DNA of 64,000 nt from Malania oleifera. Lineage: Eukaryota > Streptophyta > Magnoliopsida > Santalales > Ximeniaceae. Below are positions 23,653 through 34,738 of the stretch, in pieces. Where the stretch lies: assembly GCF_029873635.1 (NCBI RefSeq), contig NC_080426.1:58560673-58624672 (forward strand), read 5' to 3'. Under the pieces are notes generated by a model. That model was not told the origin of the DNA. It saw only the letters and a list, made by a program, of their open reading frames with translations, and did not search any database. A program made the position numbers and the translations under genes. The first letter of the stretch is position 1. Every line of letters begins with the position of its first letter.

Positions 23653-23660
23653 TATATAAA
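23653..23660 (+). promoter_or_regulatory. TATA box of the SINA-type gene
   Basis: TATATAAA lies about 400 bp upstream of the SINA start codon and about 70 bp before a CT-rich leader. It is the best TATA match upstream of that gene. Assignment is by position and sequence only. Confidence 0.55.
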
Positions 23661-23729
23661 CAAAACTAAAGTACAAATTATACCTAATCCATCTACCCCT
23701 CCACCCTAAACCCTATCCAACAAGCCTAC

Positions 23730-23815
23730 ACTCTCTCTCTCTCTCTCTCTCTCCTCTGAAATTTGTCTGATACTAACCAATCCCTATTTTCTTCTCTCTC
23801 TCTCTCTCTCTCTCT
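23730..23815 (+). repeat. two (CT)n tracts in the SINA 5' leader
   Basis: CT dinucleotide runs at 23730-23753 and 23791-23815, separated by about 40 bp. CT-rich leaders are common in plant genes and can act as promoter-proximal pyrimidine patches. Their length is likely to vary between individuals. Confidence 0.85.
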
Positions 23816-24051
23816 GTGAAACTCGCCGCAAAGAATAATTAACCGAACAAACCAGGAGGAGAAGAAAGGTACATCTTTTTGAGTTTTGAGGCGTGGTGTT
23901 CTGTTTTGTTCTCTCTTTTGTGGAACTTGAATCCCCCACTCACCCTGCAAAAATCTGAAGACTGAGAGACGAATGGGAGCAAACCCAGTAAAGATAATTT
24001 CGAATTAGTTGGCAAACTTTTGTATCTTTCTCTGTGCTGTGTTGTTCTTGT

Positions 24052-24066
24052 ATGAATGGAACTTGA
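24052..24066 (+). promoter_or_regulatory. minimal uORF overlapping the SINA start codon
   Basis: An ATG at 24052 opens a four-codon frame ending in TGA at 24064-24066. It overlaps the main ATG at 24056 in another frame. A scanning ribosome meets it first, so it could lower translation of the main frame or be skipped by leaky scanning. Seen directly; any effect is inferred. Confidence 0.5.
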
Positions 24067-24274
24067 TAGCATTGAATGTGTATTATCGTCGGATGGTATG
24101 GATGAGGATGAGATCCATCTCCAACTTCATCATCAGTTCCCTTTGAAGGCGGGCGGCAACAACAACAGTGACGACAGCAGCATCACGCCCGCCGCAGTTC
24201 ATGCCACCACTAGTGTCCACGAGCTGCTCGAATGCCCCGTCTGCACCAACTCCATGTACCCTCCAATCCATCAG
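24056..24274 (+). CDS. SINAT: SINA-type gene exon 1 (N-terminus and first half of RING)
   Basis: Encodes 73 residues: an acidic, His- and Asn-rich variable N-terminus and then E-C-P-V-C, the first metal pair of the RING. The donor is CAG|GTTTGT at 24274/24275. The open frame continues into the intron, but those residues have no family match. Confidence 0.9.
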
Positions 24275-27200
24275 GTTTGTTCTCCATGCATTTTGCTTGG
24301 TGAGTTCTTTTTTTTGTTTTCTCTTCTAATTTATTGCTTTTCTGCTTTTGATGTTTCAATTTTGCCTGTCTGTTCTTTCAGTCGTTCATTGCTCAATTTG
24401 TTTTGTTTGATGCGGGTTCTGTTGAATTTATTTATTGATAAGCATCTGATCCTTTCACGGTCTGTTGAGGTTTTACATTTTCTGTTTAAAATGCCTGCTT
24501 TAGGCAAAATTGGGATCAAAAGAATCAGTGGGTAATGTGGCGTCAAATTGGTGAATGTTGTTTAGTTCTAGGTTGAAGACATAGATCTTCACTGCACTTC
24601 TGTTCCATATTAGATATCATTTTTTTTTTCTCCAAGTATTTGAGGGAAGTGTTGCATGAGATATTACCTCCTATGTTTACAGTCAACAAAAGATAAGATT
24701 TTTTTTGTTATGTGCATAGATAGTTTATGACAACAGGCAGCCGTTGTGATCCTAATTCACTGCATGTTGCCAGTCCTGGCAGATTTCATTCCAATCTGCA
24801 GAGCTACAACAAAGAGAAAATTCACAGAGAATTTGCAGATCTAAAATTTGAGACGCTTTGGCTGCAAAAGAGGAACAATGGATTCTGTGAAGGCTCGGGC
24901 TCTGGACTTTAGCACTGAAATACAGACACTGCTACCAAACCATCACCATTTCCTGATAAAAAAAAAAAAGAAGCTATTTTATACAATTATCATCTTCTTG
25001 GCTGAACTGTGTGTCATACACATCTACTACCTATATTTACTTATCCTCAGAAAAGAAGTTTATATGCATGCTCTAAATGTTTTGAACCTTAAAACATTTT
25101 TTTTTGAAATCAACACTGCCATCTCTGTCCATATTTTTGTAACCTAGTACTACCCTATGACAGGAAATGATACGATATAAATAGAATGCTTTTAGATATG
25201 GGGGCAATGAACACGACATAGAAGTAAGAAATGTTGAAGGTGTGAAATTTCAAAGCTAACCGAGTTTATTGCCAAAAGTTGAGGAATGACAAATGTAGCA
25301 GATTGTAGAAAAGGACTAGCTGGTGTCTATATCTTTTGATTAAGGCTTATCTTATGTGGGGATAAATTATTTGGAATTCAGTCTCTTAGGAAATGGTCGA
25401 TGTTGAAATATTTTTGTAGTGGGTTCCTCTATTGGTCTCTATTTTTTGGATTCAATCAACCTGTAAATTAACAAGGATCAAGATTTGGACCAATGCCAAT
25501 GTGTCCAGAAGTTTCCTTCTTTTCTTCATTTGCTAGTGTTTTTAACTTGTGGTTAATTTTTCAATTCTTTCATCTTGTTTATACAAGTATTCTCAAATCT
25601 CAGTATATCAAAGCAGAAGATATTATGGAAATTGATGACTTAATAATGCATGCAGTTTTGGGTTTTTTGTTCTTTTGCACCATTGGTGTAGGGGTGGGTA
25701 ATTTTGGGTAATGCCTTGTTGTTTGCTGAACACCTTTTTGAGCTCAATGAATTGGTTTGATTCATTGATGTTCGAGCATAGTTTTATTGGACGCGAGAAA
25801 GAGTGAGAGGAGGATAGGTGGGCTAAGTCGCTAGAGAAGATGGTGGGACAAGGGAATTAGCATACACTTTGCTTATGCCACCTCTTTTGTGGTTAGAAAA
25901 TGTTCTTGAGTCAAATTTTAGGTTTGCTCCATGAGCCTATTTATTTGAAAGATGTGGGGAATTGAAATGAGCCTAATTGAATGTTTAAATTAAAGAAAGG
26001 ATAATATTCTTAAGGATGAGCAACATAGGAGATACCACCATCTGCTTATCCTATTTTCCCCTTTTTATTGAATAATGAATGGACAAAGGCCATTGATCCC
26101 TGATCTAAGCCCACCAAAAGCCTATATAGGTTAAAGAATTTCCTAAGGGCAGTGAGCCCGAATAGGATAAAAGGCATTGAGCCTGACACAAGCCTAAATG
26201 GTTAAGAAAATTTCTGAGCACTGAGAGTCTGAGACTGAATAGGATAAAGGCCATTGATCCTGGTAGAGCTGAAAGGGCAGAGAAAAGTTTTAAATTTATT
26301 GAGCCTGAATATGATAAAGGGCATTGAGCCCTGGTTAAGAAAAATTCCTAAGGATACTGAGTCCAAATAGGATAAAGCGCATTAAGCATGAGTCCCTAAC
26401 AAAAGCCAAAATGGGTAAAACGTTTTTCTGAGGGTAGCAAGCCTGCATAGAATAAAGGGGCATTAAACCAGAAGCCAAAATGGCTAAGAAAATTTCCTAA
26501 GGGTACTAAGTAAGCCCCAACAGGGCAAGGGTTGAAACTTGAAAGTTTTCAAGGCATTTATTGTTTTGAGTTGAAAGGTCGAGAACAATCTTGTACCTTT
26601 TTCATCATGGTGAAAATTTTATCAACCTCTCCTCTTTGGATGTAGGCATCTTGCTGAACCAAGTTAATTCTTATTTTCTTATATGTGCATTTGTTTTCCC
26701 ATTTACTTCCTCATTGTTATTGTGCGCTATAGATGTCTATATGATTAGGAAGAAAGATGGGTCTCAGCAGATAAACAAAGATGCAAGATATAGGTTTCCC
26801 TCACAAAAAATGGTTTTGTAATAGAGCTTTTTGTTCCCCTTACTTGAGAGTAGTGAGGGAAAAAAAAAAGAAATAAAATATAGTGATGAATTGCTTGGAT
26901 TCGAAGTGATTTGAAAGCTAATTAAAATTTATCTTTGTAATTAAAATATGCCGGATTGAATCAGCCAGCACCAACAATGTTCGATAGACTACAGTTGGAA
27001 GTCATGTTTCTTACATTGTGGAGTTTTAGTACAGAATTTCAGCCAAGCATTATTAAATTCACTCACATCCTCTTATAGAATTGCCTTGTAAGTTGTAACT
27101 TAATTGGTCTGTGTTGGTTAAACTGTACGTTGAATAACTTCTCCACTCACATCCTTCTCATCCTTTCTCTTCTGGCACGCAATCAATCTGAATTTGTAAA

Positions 27201-30122
27201 CTTATTATTTGGCATATTTAGTATCTTCAATTTCTCTTTTTTCAGGGTCAGATATATAGGCATCAATAAGTTTTGATAAATATGAAACCCAATTTGCAAG
27301 ATGATGACAATTTTCCTTTTAAATGTTGTTCTAAAAGGGTAATTTAGTTTTCCAACTCCTTAAGATAAGGCCTGTGCCCAAATCATTGTTCTTTATTATG
27401 CTTTATCTTTTAATATGAAAAAATGATTTATTTTAAATCATTTATCTTACTTAGCCAAGCTAAAAGATTTTTACCACTGATTTACAATTTGGTTTTCTGC
27501 AGTGCCACAATGGGCACACACTCTGCTCCACTTGTAAAACAAGGGTACACAACCAGTGTCCCACCTGTAGGCAAGAGCTTGGTGATATAAGGTGCCTAGC
27601 TCTGGAGAAGGTGGCCGAGTCACTTGAATTCCCTTGCAAGTACTGCTCCCTTGGATGCCCAGAGATCTTCCCATATTACATCAAGCTCAAACATGAGGCC
27701 TTGTGTAACTTTAGGCCATATAACTGTCCATATGCTGGTTCAGAATGCTCTGTAGTTGGGGATATTCCATTCCTGATTACCCATCTGAAAGATGATCACA
27801 AGGTTGACATGCACTCTGGAAGCACATTCAATCATCGTTATGTCAAGTCTAATCCACGTGAAGTAGAAAATGCCACATGGATGCTTACTGTAAGTATGGT
27901 TTCTTTTTAAAAAAGATTTACAATGGTTTCTTTTTGAAAAATATTTACAATCTGATCGGTTCTGCAAATAATGCTACACTAAATGTATGATGGAGCCAAA
28001 AAAATACACGTTGCTTTTTACTGGTCACTCTGTTTCCTCTTTATGGATGGGGCATGGGGCAACCAACCCAAGGTTTCCTACTTGGAGCTATTTTTATTAT
28101 GTGAATAAACCTTTTAACACCAAGTTTGGTTGCTGAAACGGAATCAAGGCAAAGATGGAATTGGAGTAAGAATGGTATCAATGTTAGAATGGATTACCAC
28201 ATTGGGTTGTATTTGTGGAATAACTACAGAAATGAGATGAAAAAATAAGTTCCATTCCAAAAGTACTTCTGAACAGGGAATTTCAACTCAGCTCCGTTTT
28301 CCCTTCTAAAAAATTTTAAAGATAAATTTTAAAATTACAGGACCCATTTCCGGGTTAAAAAGTGTATCATTGCCATGGACGTCAGCAGTCCCATGGATGA
28401 CAGTGGTCATGGCAGAAACGACATTGTTCTTCTTCTTCTTTTGCCGAGACGAAGTGCCCAATTACAGATCTTAGAAAACCTAATGGATATGCCTCTTCTG
28501 GGTTGAATTCCTCAAGTTTAAGCAGGTGACCCTTTGGTTGTCAGTTTTAGGCACCATGATCACCCTTGTTGGTGGGCATTGGGAGGAGAGATGGAGAGGT
28601 GAGGGGCTGCTGGGGGAGTAGGGATAAAGATAAATTTGAAATAAACAAGATATATGAGGTTATTTGGTCTTTATGAATAACAAGCAGGAAAAGAACGGTG
28701 ATTCCATTGGGTCTGAAGTGGATTCACCATCCCTTTAGATAATGAAGTCAGCATTCTGCCTAAAATGTGACTCTGCCCTAATAAGAACCAAACAACCAAA
28801 TGGTAATCAGGCTGAACTTTCAATTCCATTCTATCCCTAATTCCAGAAACCTAATGCCATGTAATTGTTCAAATAATGCAAGAAGAAAACTTTATATCCA
28901 TGTAGCATGGTCACTCTTATGGAAGAGCCATCTCCAGTTCATGTCCATGTTGCACTGACAATCCCCAGATGGATAAAATTTCATAAATATGTCCATAATA
29001 TTAAAATATATTATTAATTTTGTACGCTTCTTAGATTGTCTTTTTAATATAACACTGCTTTATCTGCTTTGAACATTGTAATGACATTGCGGAATAACAT
29101 CTTATTTTATTCAATATTTTCTTTAGTTCTAGTGTTATATTAATGTTAAATATTAATATTTGTTGTGTACAGTAGTGTGGTTAGCATTGTGTATGTGAGT
29201 ATTGCTAGGTGTTACTTGTTTTTGTTTCCCTGCCATTTCATGCCTTTTAGGGATTTCAGCATCGCCATGGTGTGTCCTATTATGTCATACCCAAATACTG
29301 TGTCCTATGTCTATGTTTTGTACTTTATATAGTACACATATGAAACACGATATTAGCAGTGTGAAGAGTTTCAAGTGTATAATACTTCTTTCATTAGCTT
29401 TAAAAACAAAAGTCATGCGTTCAAATTTTAGTTGAAATATTTACAAAGACAATGGATAACTTAATCATGGTCATAATGTTGTAAGATTAGATTAATGGTT
29501 CAACCTACTAATCTTGAATTGTTAATGTGTGGGGACTTTCTTACATTGGTGCAGGGATCCATTGATGATGGGCTTGCTTCCTTATCTAGACCAAGTGAGA
29601 TGGCAACATTGTGATATTTGCCTGATTTATATTTATGTGAAATGTCTGTGGCGTAATATTCTGTTTAATGGCCACTAGTTCCCTGAATCTCACCAAGAAT
29701 TTCAATTTTCACATCTTGAATACTGAAGCTGTTTCTCCCTCATTCTGCTTGTTCGTTAGGTCTTCAACTGTTTTGGCCAGTATTTCTGCCTCCATTTTGA
29801 AGCATTCCAGCTTGGCATGGCTCCTGTTTATATGGCTTTCCTCCGTTTTATGGGGGATGAGATAGAAGCCCGGAACTACAACTATAGTCTGGAGGTTGGT
29901 GGAAATGGCCGGAAACTAATTTGGGAGGGCACCCCGCGAAGCATAAGAGATAGCCACAGGAAGGTTAGGGACAGCCATGACGGGCTTATCATACAGCGTA
30001 ACATGGCACTTTACTTCTCTGGTGGGGATAGAAAAGAGCTCAAACTACGAGTTACGGGACGGATATGGAAGGAACAGCAGAACTCGGGGGGAGGGGCATG
30101 CATACCAAATCTCTGTAGTTAA
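24056..30122 (+). CDS. SINAT: SINA/SINAT-type RING E3 ubiquitin ligase, three exons, complete
   Basis: Seven-in-absentia ligases transfer ubiquitin from an E2 to target proteins and usually dimerise through the C-terminal domain. Joining exons 24056-24274, 27503-27889 and 29760-30122 gives 322 residues, normal for the plant family. All junctions are GT-AG and phase 0. The RING uses C60, C63, C74, H78, C81, C84, C92 and C95, and is split by intron 1 between Q73 and C74. The SINA zinc-finger region starts at C104 (C118, C121 and C125 follow). The TRAF-like domain runs from about 203 to the end, with the conserved W-E-G-T-P-R-S-I-R-D-S-H block. The start is the first in-frame ATG before the M-E-L-D-S-I-E-C-V N-terminus typical of the family. 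No disruption is seen, so it is probably functional. Confidence 0.93.
24275..27502 (+). other. SINA-type gene intron 1 (3.2 kb)
   Basis: GT at 24275, and acceptor TTTTCTGCAG ending at 27502. It is a long intron for this family and contains an imperfect tandem repeat at 26071-26535. No other gene is seen inside; the short frames are spurious. Confidence 0.85.
26071..26535 (+). repeat. imperfect tandem repeat, about six units of 57-82 bp
   Basis: Units begin near 26071, 26161, 26238, 26308, 26366 and 26446 with variants of AATAGGATAAAGGGCATTGA. Most then carry AAGCC(A/T)AAATGG(T/C)TAAGAAAA, TTTCCTAAGGG and a GAGCC(C/T)G end. Spacing varies because parts of the unit are deleted or expanded. It lies wholly inside intron 1 of the SINA-type gene. 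Confidence 0.7.
27503..27889 (+). CDS. SINAT: SINA-type gene exon 2 (rest of RING and zinc-finger region)
   Basis: Encodes residues 74-202. It opens with C-H-N-G-H, completing the RING (to C95), then the SINA Cys/His finger region including C-K-Y-C, H-E-A-L-C, C-P-Y-A-G-S-E-C and H-L-K-D-D-H. The donor is ACT|GTAAGT at 27889/27890. Confidence 0.92.
27890..29759 (+). other. SINA-type gene intron 2 (1.9 kb)
   Basis: GTAAGT donor, and acceptor GTTCGTTAG ending at 29759. It contains a probable MITE at 28118-28805. No coding sequence is recognised. Confidence 0.85.
28118..28805. mobile_element. probable MITE in SINA intron 2
   Basis: The left end CACCAAGTTTGGTTGCTGAA and the reverse complement of the right end, TACCATTTGGTTGTTTGGTT, are imperfect inverted repeats. 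The interior has repeated TGGAAT- and ATTCCA-rich stretches, as in PIF/Harbinger-like MITEs. No transposase and no certain target-site duplication were found. Confidence 0.4.
29760..30122 (+). CDS. SINAT: SINA-type gene exon 3 (TRAF-like domain)
   Basis: Encodes residues 203-322 and the TAA stop. It begins V-F-N-C-F-G and contains F-C-L-H-F-E-A-F, F-M-G-D-E, W-E-G-T-P-R-S-I-R-D-S-H and L-R-V-T-G-R-I-W-K-E-Q, the best conserved blocks of the substrate-binding and dimerisation fold. The last residues differ among family members and here end in N-L-C-S. Confidence 0.92.
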   Translation, partial: VFNCFGQYFCLHFEAFQLGMAPVYMAFLRFMGDEIEARNYNYSLEVGGNGRKLIWEGTPRSIRDSHRKVRDSHDGLIIQRNMALYFSGGDRKELKLRVTGRIWKEQQNSGGGACIPNLCS

Positions 30123-30560
30123 GACTGGGAATAAGTTCCCCCATCCCCCCTCCTTGCCCCTTTGTTTGGTGATGGATTTTCTGGCGAATTTCAATGGCGG
30201 ATGTAGATATGAAGAATTCTTTAATTATGTTAGAATGGCAAGGGGTTTCAGCTTTTACGTTTTGTCAAATAAGCTGATTTTCACATTTGCCAAAATTGTC
30301 AGAAAATGCTGTGGAAGAACATTGGTATTTGGGGAAGGGTTTATATATACATACGGCTTTGGTGGAGATGTAAGAGAGAGAGAAGAAAAAGGGACTTGGT
30401 TTTGTGGAGGCTATAACTGAAACTAACGAATTCAGAATGAGTTCTTTGCTGTTGTGTTGCTTTGTTTGGCTAGATGAATTCAGATAGATGCATCATCTCC
30501 TTTTACGGTATGTTTTGTTTGGAAGGAGGAATTAGGTAAAAATATACCAAATAAAAACTT
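30123..30560 (+). other. SINA-type gene 3' UTR
   Basis: Non-coding DNA after the stop. AATAAA at 30549-30554 is a plausible poly(A) signal. The frame 29977-30420 is a shadow and has no features. Confidence 0.45.
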
Positions 30561-31374
30561 GGATGGTACGCCAAATCTATGATTTTGTTTTCAGTATTTT
30601 TGTTTTAGCGGTCCGACTATTGTTCATTTAAATGATTTTTCAGAATTTTTAAAGACACACTTCTTCATTAAGCCTTTATAAATTTAACTTTATCTTAACC
30701 TTCAAACCATAACCTATTTGAACTTCTAAAAGAAAAGTGATTGCAAATGAGTAATATTCAAACCTCTCGGCCATTGCATTTTTTAAAAAAAAATTTTAGG
30801 AGTAAAGTAAATTGTAAGTGCTTGTGCTTTTCCCATGAGCATTTGAACTTGATGGCTACAAATAAATGTATGTTGCCATAAGTCAATAGTATGATTAATA
30901 TTAAACTAATTAAAATATTAACATACAAATTAAACTTAATAAATTAAAGTTTTAAAAATTTACCCTCTAAGTTTAAAAATACTAATTCATGAATCAACAT
31001 GTAAGTTAGAAAGCTTTGAGTCCAAGTTTTTTAAATTTGCCTAATCTAATATTAATTCATGGATTAGTTTCTCAAGTTTTTTCAACTTGTTAAGCAAGGT
31101 TGAAGAATTATGTGCAGGCATTTCCTTGGTAAACTCCTGGCCTATACATACATTACGAATATAGTAAAATAAATTGCTGAGATATTTTTGTTTTTCGTCT
31201 GAAAATGGATTTTATATGTTAAATGGGTATGCGTTTATGTGATAAGGATGAGATATTAGATAATGGACCTTGCTTTTTAGACAATGCTCCAATTTTCTTT
31301 AACTAAACATAGAAAAAGTACTTGTGTGTGAAATTTATGCAAGAGCTTGCATTGGAATTGATATGATGGTGAAG
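30561..31374. other. intergenic DNA before the CRM-like element
   Basis: AT-rich, with no recognised gene or repeat structure. Confidence 0.5.
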
Positions 31375-31848
31375 TGATGCAAATCATAGCACAACTTCAA
31401 AGAAACTTGTCCAAGTGCCAATTGGGCCGATTACGAGAGTACGAGCAAGGAAATTTAAAACTGCACTCAACGGGCTGATTCAAGAGGCATGGACTCAAGC
31501 AAATTCGTGGAGGCCCATTGAGCATGACCCACGTGAGCAACAAAGATTTATCAACATGATTGAAACTCTAGAAGAATCTGGTCAAGGCCAATGATGAGAA
31601 TCACAAGCATCGTTAAAGGATCCATTGCATGTTCCAATTGGGCCTATTACTTGAGCAAGATTCAAGAAGATCAAAGAAGCACTTCATGGGCTGATTCAAG
31701 ATATTTGAGCTTATTAAAAAACGGGTCACTCCAAGCTTGGCCCAAAGAAATATGAAGGTTTACTAAACTTAATCCAAGTTTTTGATGGAACTTAAATATG
31801 GTGTGCTATTCAAATATGAGATTTGACTCTTTGTCTTTTGTATTATAA

Positions 31849-32042
31849 TTGTAATCATGCAAGACAACTTGTTTGCTTGCATGATCTTAGTAAGTTGTTG
31901 AGTTGTTGAGCCTACCTTTGACTTTTGTGTTATATTTAATTTGTAATCTTGCAAAAAGTCTTAATAAGTTGTTAAGAGTTGTTGAGCTTAATTTGTAATC
32001 TTGCAAGAAGTCTTAGTAAGTTGTTGAGAGTTGTTGAGAGTG
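31849..32042 (+). repeat. three tandem modules upstream of the LTR TATA box
   Basis: TTGTAATC(A/T)TGCAA starts modules near 31849, 31941 and 31993. Each ends with CTTA(G/A)TAAGTTGTT(G/A)AG. The same arrangement is in the 3' LTR (about 38062-38255), so it predates integration. The position, 40 bp before the TATA box, suggests promoter modules. Confidence 0.65.
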
Positions 32043-32080
32043 GTTTGAAGTGTTTAATGCTTTGTCTCCTAGGTTATGCC

Positions 32081-32088
32081 TATAAAAA
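32081..32088 (+). promoter_or_regulatory. TATA box in the CRM-like 5' LTR
   Basis: TATAAAAA following GGTTATGCC. The 3' LTR has TATAAAA in the same place (38296). It likely drives the full-length transcript that starts shortly downstream. Confidence 0.6.
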
Positions 32089-32424
32089 GCATTCTTATTG
32101 TAAGAACAAAGGACATCATTGATCATTGAATAAAATTGTGAGAGTATTTTCTCTGCGGTTCTTTGAAGAACTATTCGAACTTATCGGGATTTCCTGTGGT
32201 GTTCACCAACGACTTATTAAACGGTTTTCCACCACCGTTGTGGCATCTTCCTTATACCGAGGTTCTTGTTTCGCACTAAACAACGGATTGAGGTCATATA
32301 TACCAAGGTTCTTGTTTATCGTAAACAACGAGTCGAGGCCTATCATTCAATTCTGAACGTAGAATGATCTTGGGTTCCTTTTTTTTTGTCGGATCTCGTT
32401 ATTTTGGTGGGAATTCCCATCATT

Positions 32425-32438
32425 TGGTATCAAAGCAC
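32425..32438 (+). other. primer-binding site (initiator-Met tRNA type, mutated)
   Basis: TGGTATCAAAGCAC begins two bases after the LTR end. The usual plant form is TGGTATCAGAGC, so one base of the core is changed. Confidence 0.7.
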
Positions 32439-33062
32439 AAGTTCTAGTTCAGGTTTTCCTATCCCTTAAAACCTTTCTATTGTTTCTTTATTCTGTGTTC
32501 TTGTAGTTTCCAAATTCGATTCACATACCCTAGTTTAGCCGAATTTCCTCTACCCCATTCCACTCGTATTTTGTTTGTTCTAGTTGATTTCGAAATCTTA
32601 TTCTGTTATTGTCAAAAGCCAGGTGCTGATCATAAGAAGAAGAAGAAGAAGAAGAAGAAGAAAAAGAAGGATCATAAAATAAAAAAAAAAAGAGGAAGTC
32701 ACCTCACCCCAAAATGAATTTTTTTTTTCGTGGAAGTTCTGCTATTTTGTGTTTTCGAAAATCTAATCAGTCGTGTTCCTTGTATTCCTGCTATCTGAAA
32801 TTCCTTGATGAGTTCTTGGTGAATCATTGCTGGAAATTTTGAAGTGTTGTTTAGTTTCAAAAGAACTGGAAGAGAATTATCGAGTGGTAAAAAGGCAAGA
32901 GTGGTGAGAACATTAGAGAGTTAAGAGCCATGTATTTTTTTTTAGTGAAACATAAGTGTAGAGTGATTCACCTTTCTTGAGTGTAAACACGTAAGGGCAA
33001 GAATTGTGAAGTCCTTTTCTTTCTTTTTTTTCCTTTCTAACTTTGCCCTGCCTGCAGCAATC

Positions 33063-33847
33063 ATGTCTCACAATAGTGCTAAGAGCGTCGCCAAAGATGC
33101 TACCGAACTGGCTGATCCGAAAGTGTTTATGGAGGCCATGATGAGTGAGATGAGGCATGTGATGAGGTTGGAACTGGAGCAGGTTCACGAACGGATAGAT
33201 CAAATGGAGAATACACGTAGGAAGCAGCCATAAAACGCCCCTAATGTGCTTAGAAGGGAAAGAATTCAACTGAGGGAAGTGAGGGTTGAAATGAAGAGCC
33301 TTACGAGGTTGTTTTTGATGATGAAGATGATCAGGATTCTATTGTTAGTAATAGGAGACATGGAGGACGGTTTAGAGAAGTTAGGAACCGGGAAGATAAC
33401 AACTTGGGTAGTATTAAGATGAAGATTCCTTCATTTCAAGGTAGATTCGATGCTGAAGCATACCTTGAGTGGGAGAAGAAGATGGATTTCGTATTTGACT
33501 GCCACAACTATTCTAAAACAAAGAAGGTAAAATTCGTTGTGATTGAATTTTTTGACTATGCTATTACTTAGTGGGATCAGCTTGTTATAAACAGGAGGCG
33601 GAATAGAGAACGACCAATAGAAGCATGGGAGGAGATGAAAACAGAAATGAGAAAGCGATTCGTTCCAAGTTACTACTACCGAGAGTTGTACAAAAAGTTG
33701 CAAGGTCTTAGGCAGGGAAGCTGGAGCGTAGAAGATTACTACAAGGAGATGGAGATTGCTATGATCTGGGATAATGTAGAGGAAGACCGAGAAGCTACAA
33801 TGGCTAGGTTTTTATTTGGATTAAACCGGGAAATCCAAGATAAGTAG
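33063..33847 (+). pseudogene. gag N-terminal and capsid region, broken
   Basis: The start ATG is at 33063. The frame stops at TAA 33230-33232, shifts near 33290 (F-D-D-E-D-D region), and is stopped again at TAG 33569-33571 and TAG 33845-33847. The capsid part has K-I-P-S-F-Q-G, Y-L-E-W-E-K and the R-R-R-F-V-P-S-Y-Y-like block of retrotransposon gag. It is non-functional as it stands. Confidence 0.75.
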
Positions 33848-33984
33848 ACATGTAGCATTATGTGGAGTTGGAAGATATGGTGCACATGACCATCAAAGTG
33901 GAGCAACAACTCAAAAAGGGGGGTGTGTCTCGTGTAGCCCATAACTCCAATTCTACCTCTTGGAAACCGAGTTATACCTAGCAG

Positions 33985-34233
33985 ATGGACAAGTCACAAA
34001 CATCCAAAGCCAAGCCCAAGTCCACGAACACCTGCCACGTTCCTCAAGGTAAAACTAGCACTTCTACCTCTAGGAATCGTGACATTAAATGTTCTAAATG
34101 TCAAGGTAGAGGACACATAGTAAGTCAATGTCCAAACAAGCAGGTCATGGTGTTGCAAGACAGTGGTGAAATTGTGACCGACAATGAAGATTCTGACGAT
34201 GATGACATGCCACCATTGGAGGACGTTTTTTAG
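33985..34233 (+). pseudogene. gag zinc-knuckle fragment
   Basis: An 82-codon piece with a basic stretch and a perfect CCHC knuckle C-x2-C-x4-H-x4-C at residues 36-49 (about 34090-34131), the nucleocapsid RNA-binding motif. An acidic tail follows (D-N-E-D-S-D-D-D-D). It is separated from the capsid region by stops. Confidence 0.8.
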
Positions 34234-34257
34234 GAGGAATATTTAGCCCCTAATGCA

Positions 34258-34731
34258 TTGACATTGGTGGCAAGGAGAGCATTGAGCTCGCAAGCAAAAA
34301 GAGTTGATGAAGTGCAGCGGGAGAACATCTTTCACACTAGGTGCTACATCAAAGACAAGGTATGTAGTGTGATTATTGACGGTGGTAGTTGTACTAATGT
34401 TGCAAGCACAATTATGGTGGAAAAATTGGGACTAACCGTGTTGAAGTACCCTAGACCGTACAAGTTGCAATGGTTAAATGATAGTGGTGAGATAAGGGTG
34501 AACAAGTAGGTGTTAGTCGCATTTCGAATTGGTAAATACGAAGATGAAGTGTTCTGTGATGTAGTATCGATACAAGCTGGACACTTATTGCTAGGGCGTG
34601 CATGGCAGTGTGATAGGCGTGTGAAGCATGATAGCTTTACGAACAAATACTTCTTTGTACTTAATCAACGATCAATCACTCTTGTACCATTGAGTCCACA
34701 GCAAGTATATGAGGATCAAGTGAGATTGTAA
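34258..34731 (+). pseudogene. retroviral-type aspartic protease region
   Basis: Contains I-I-D-G-G-S-C-T-N-V-A at about 34372-34404, the catalytic loop of the gypsy protease (D-G-G-S for D-S/T-G). L-L-G-R-A-W-Q follows near 34590. TAG at 34507-34509 and TAA at 34729-34731 interrupt it. Confidence 0.75.
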
Positions 34732-34738
34732 AAAGAGA

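Larger units (their letters stand above)
31375..32422 (+). repeat. 5' LTR of the CRM-like element
   Basis: Matches 37589-38636 along its whole length. It starts TGATGCAAATCA and ends GGAATTCCCATCA. The first 220 bases form an open frame in phase with the integrase tail (see the 3' LTR overlap). The TATA box is at 32081. Confidence 0.9.

Noticed and set aside
23839-24072. Minus-strand frames upstream of the SINA gene
   Set aside because: They cover the CT-rich leader on the opposite strand and have no motifs.
29977-30420. 147-codon frame overlapping the SINA 3' end
   Set aside because: Out of frame with the conserved TRAF-like domain and without family features.
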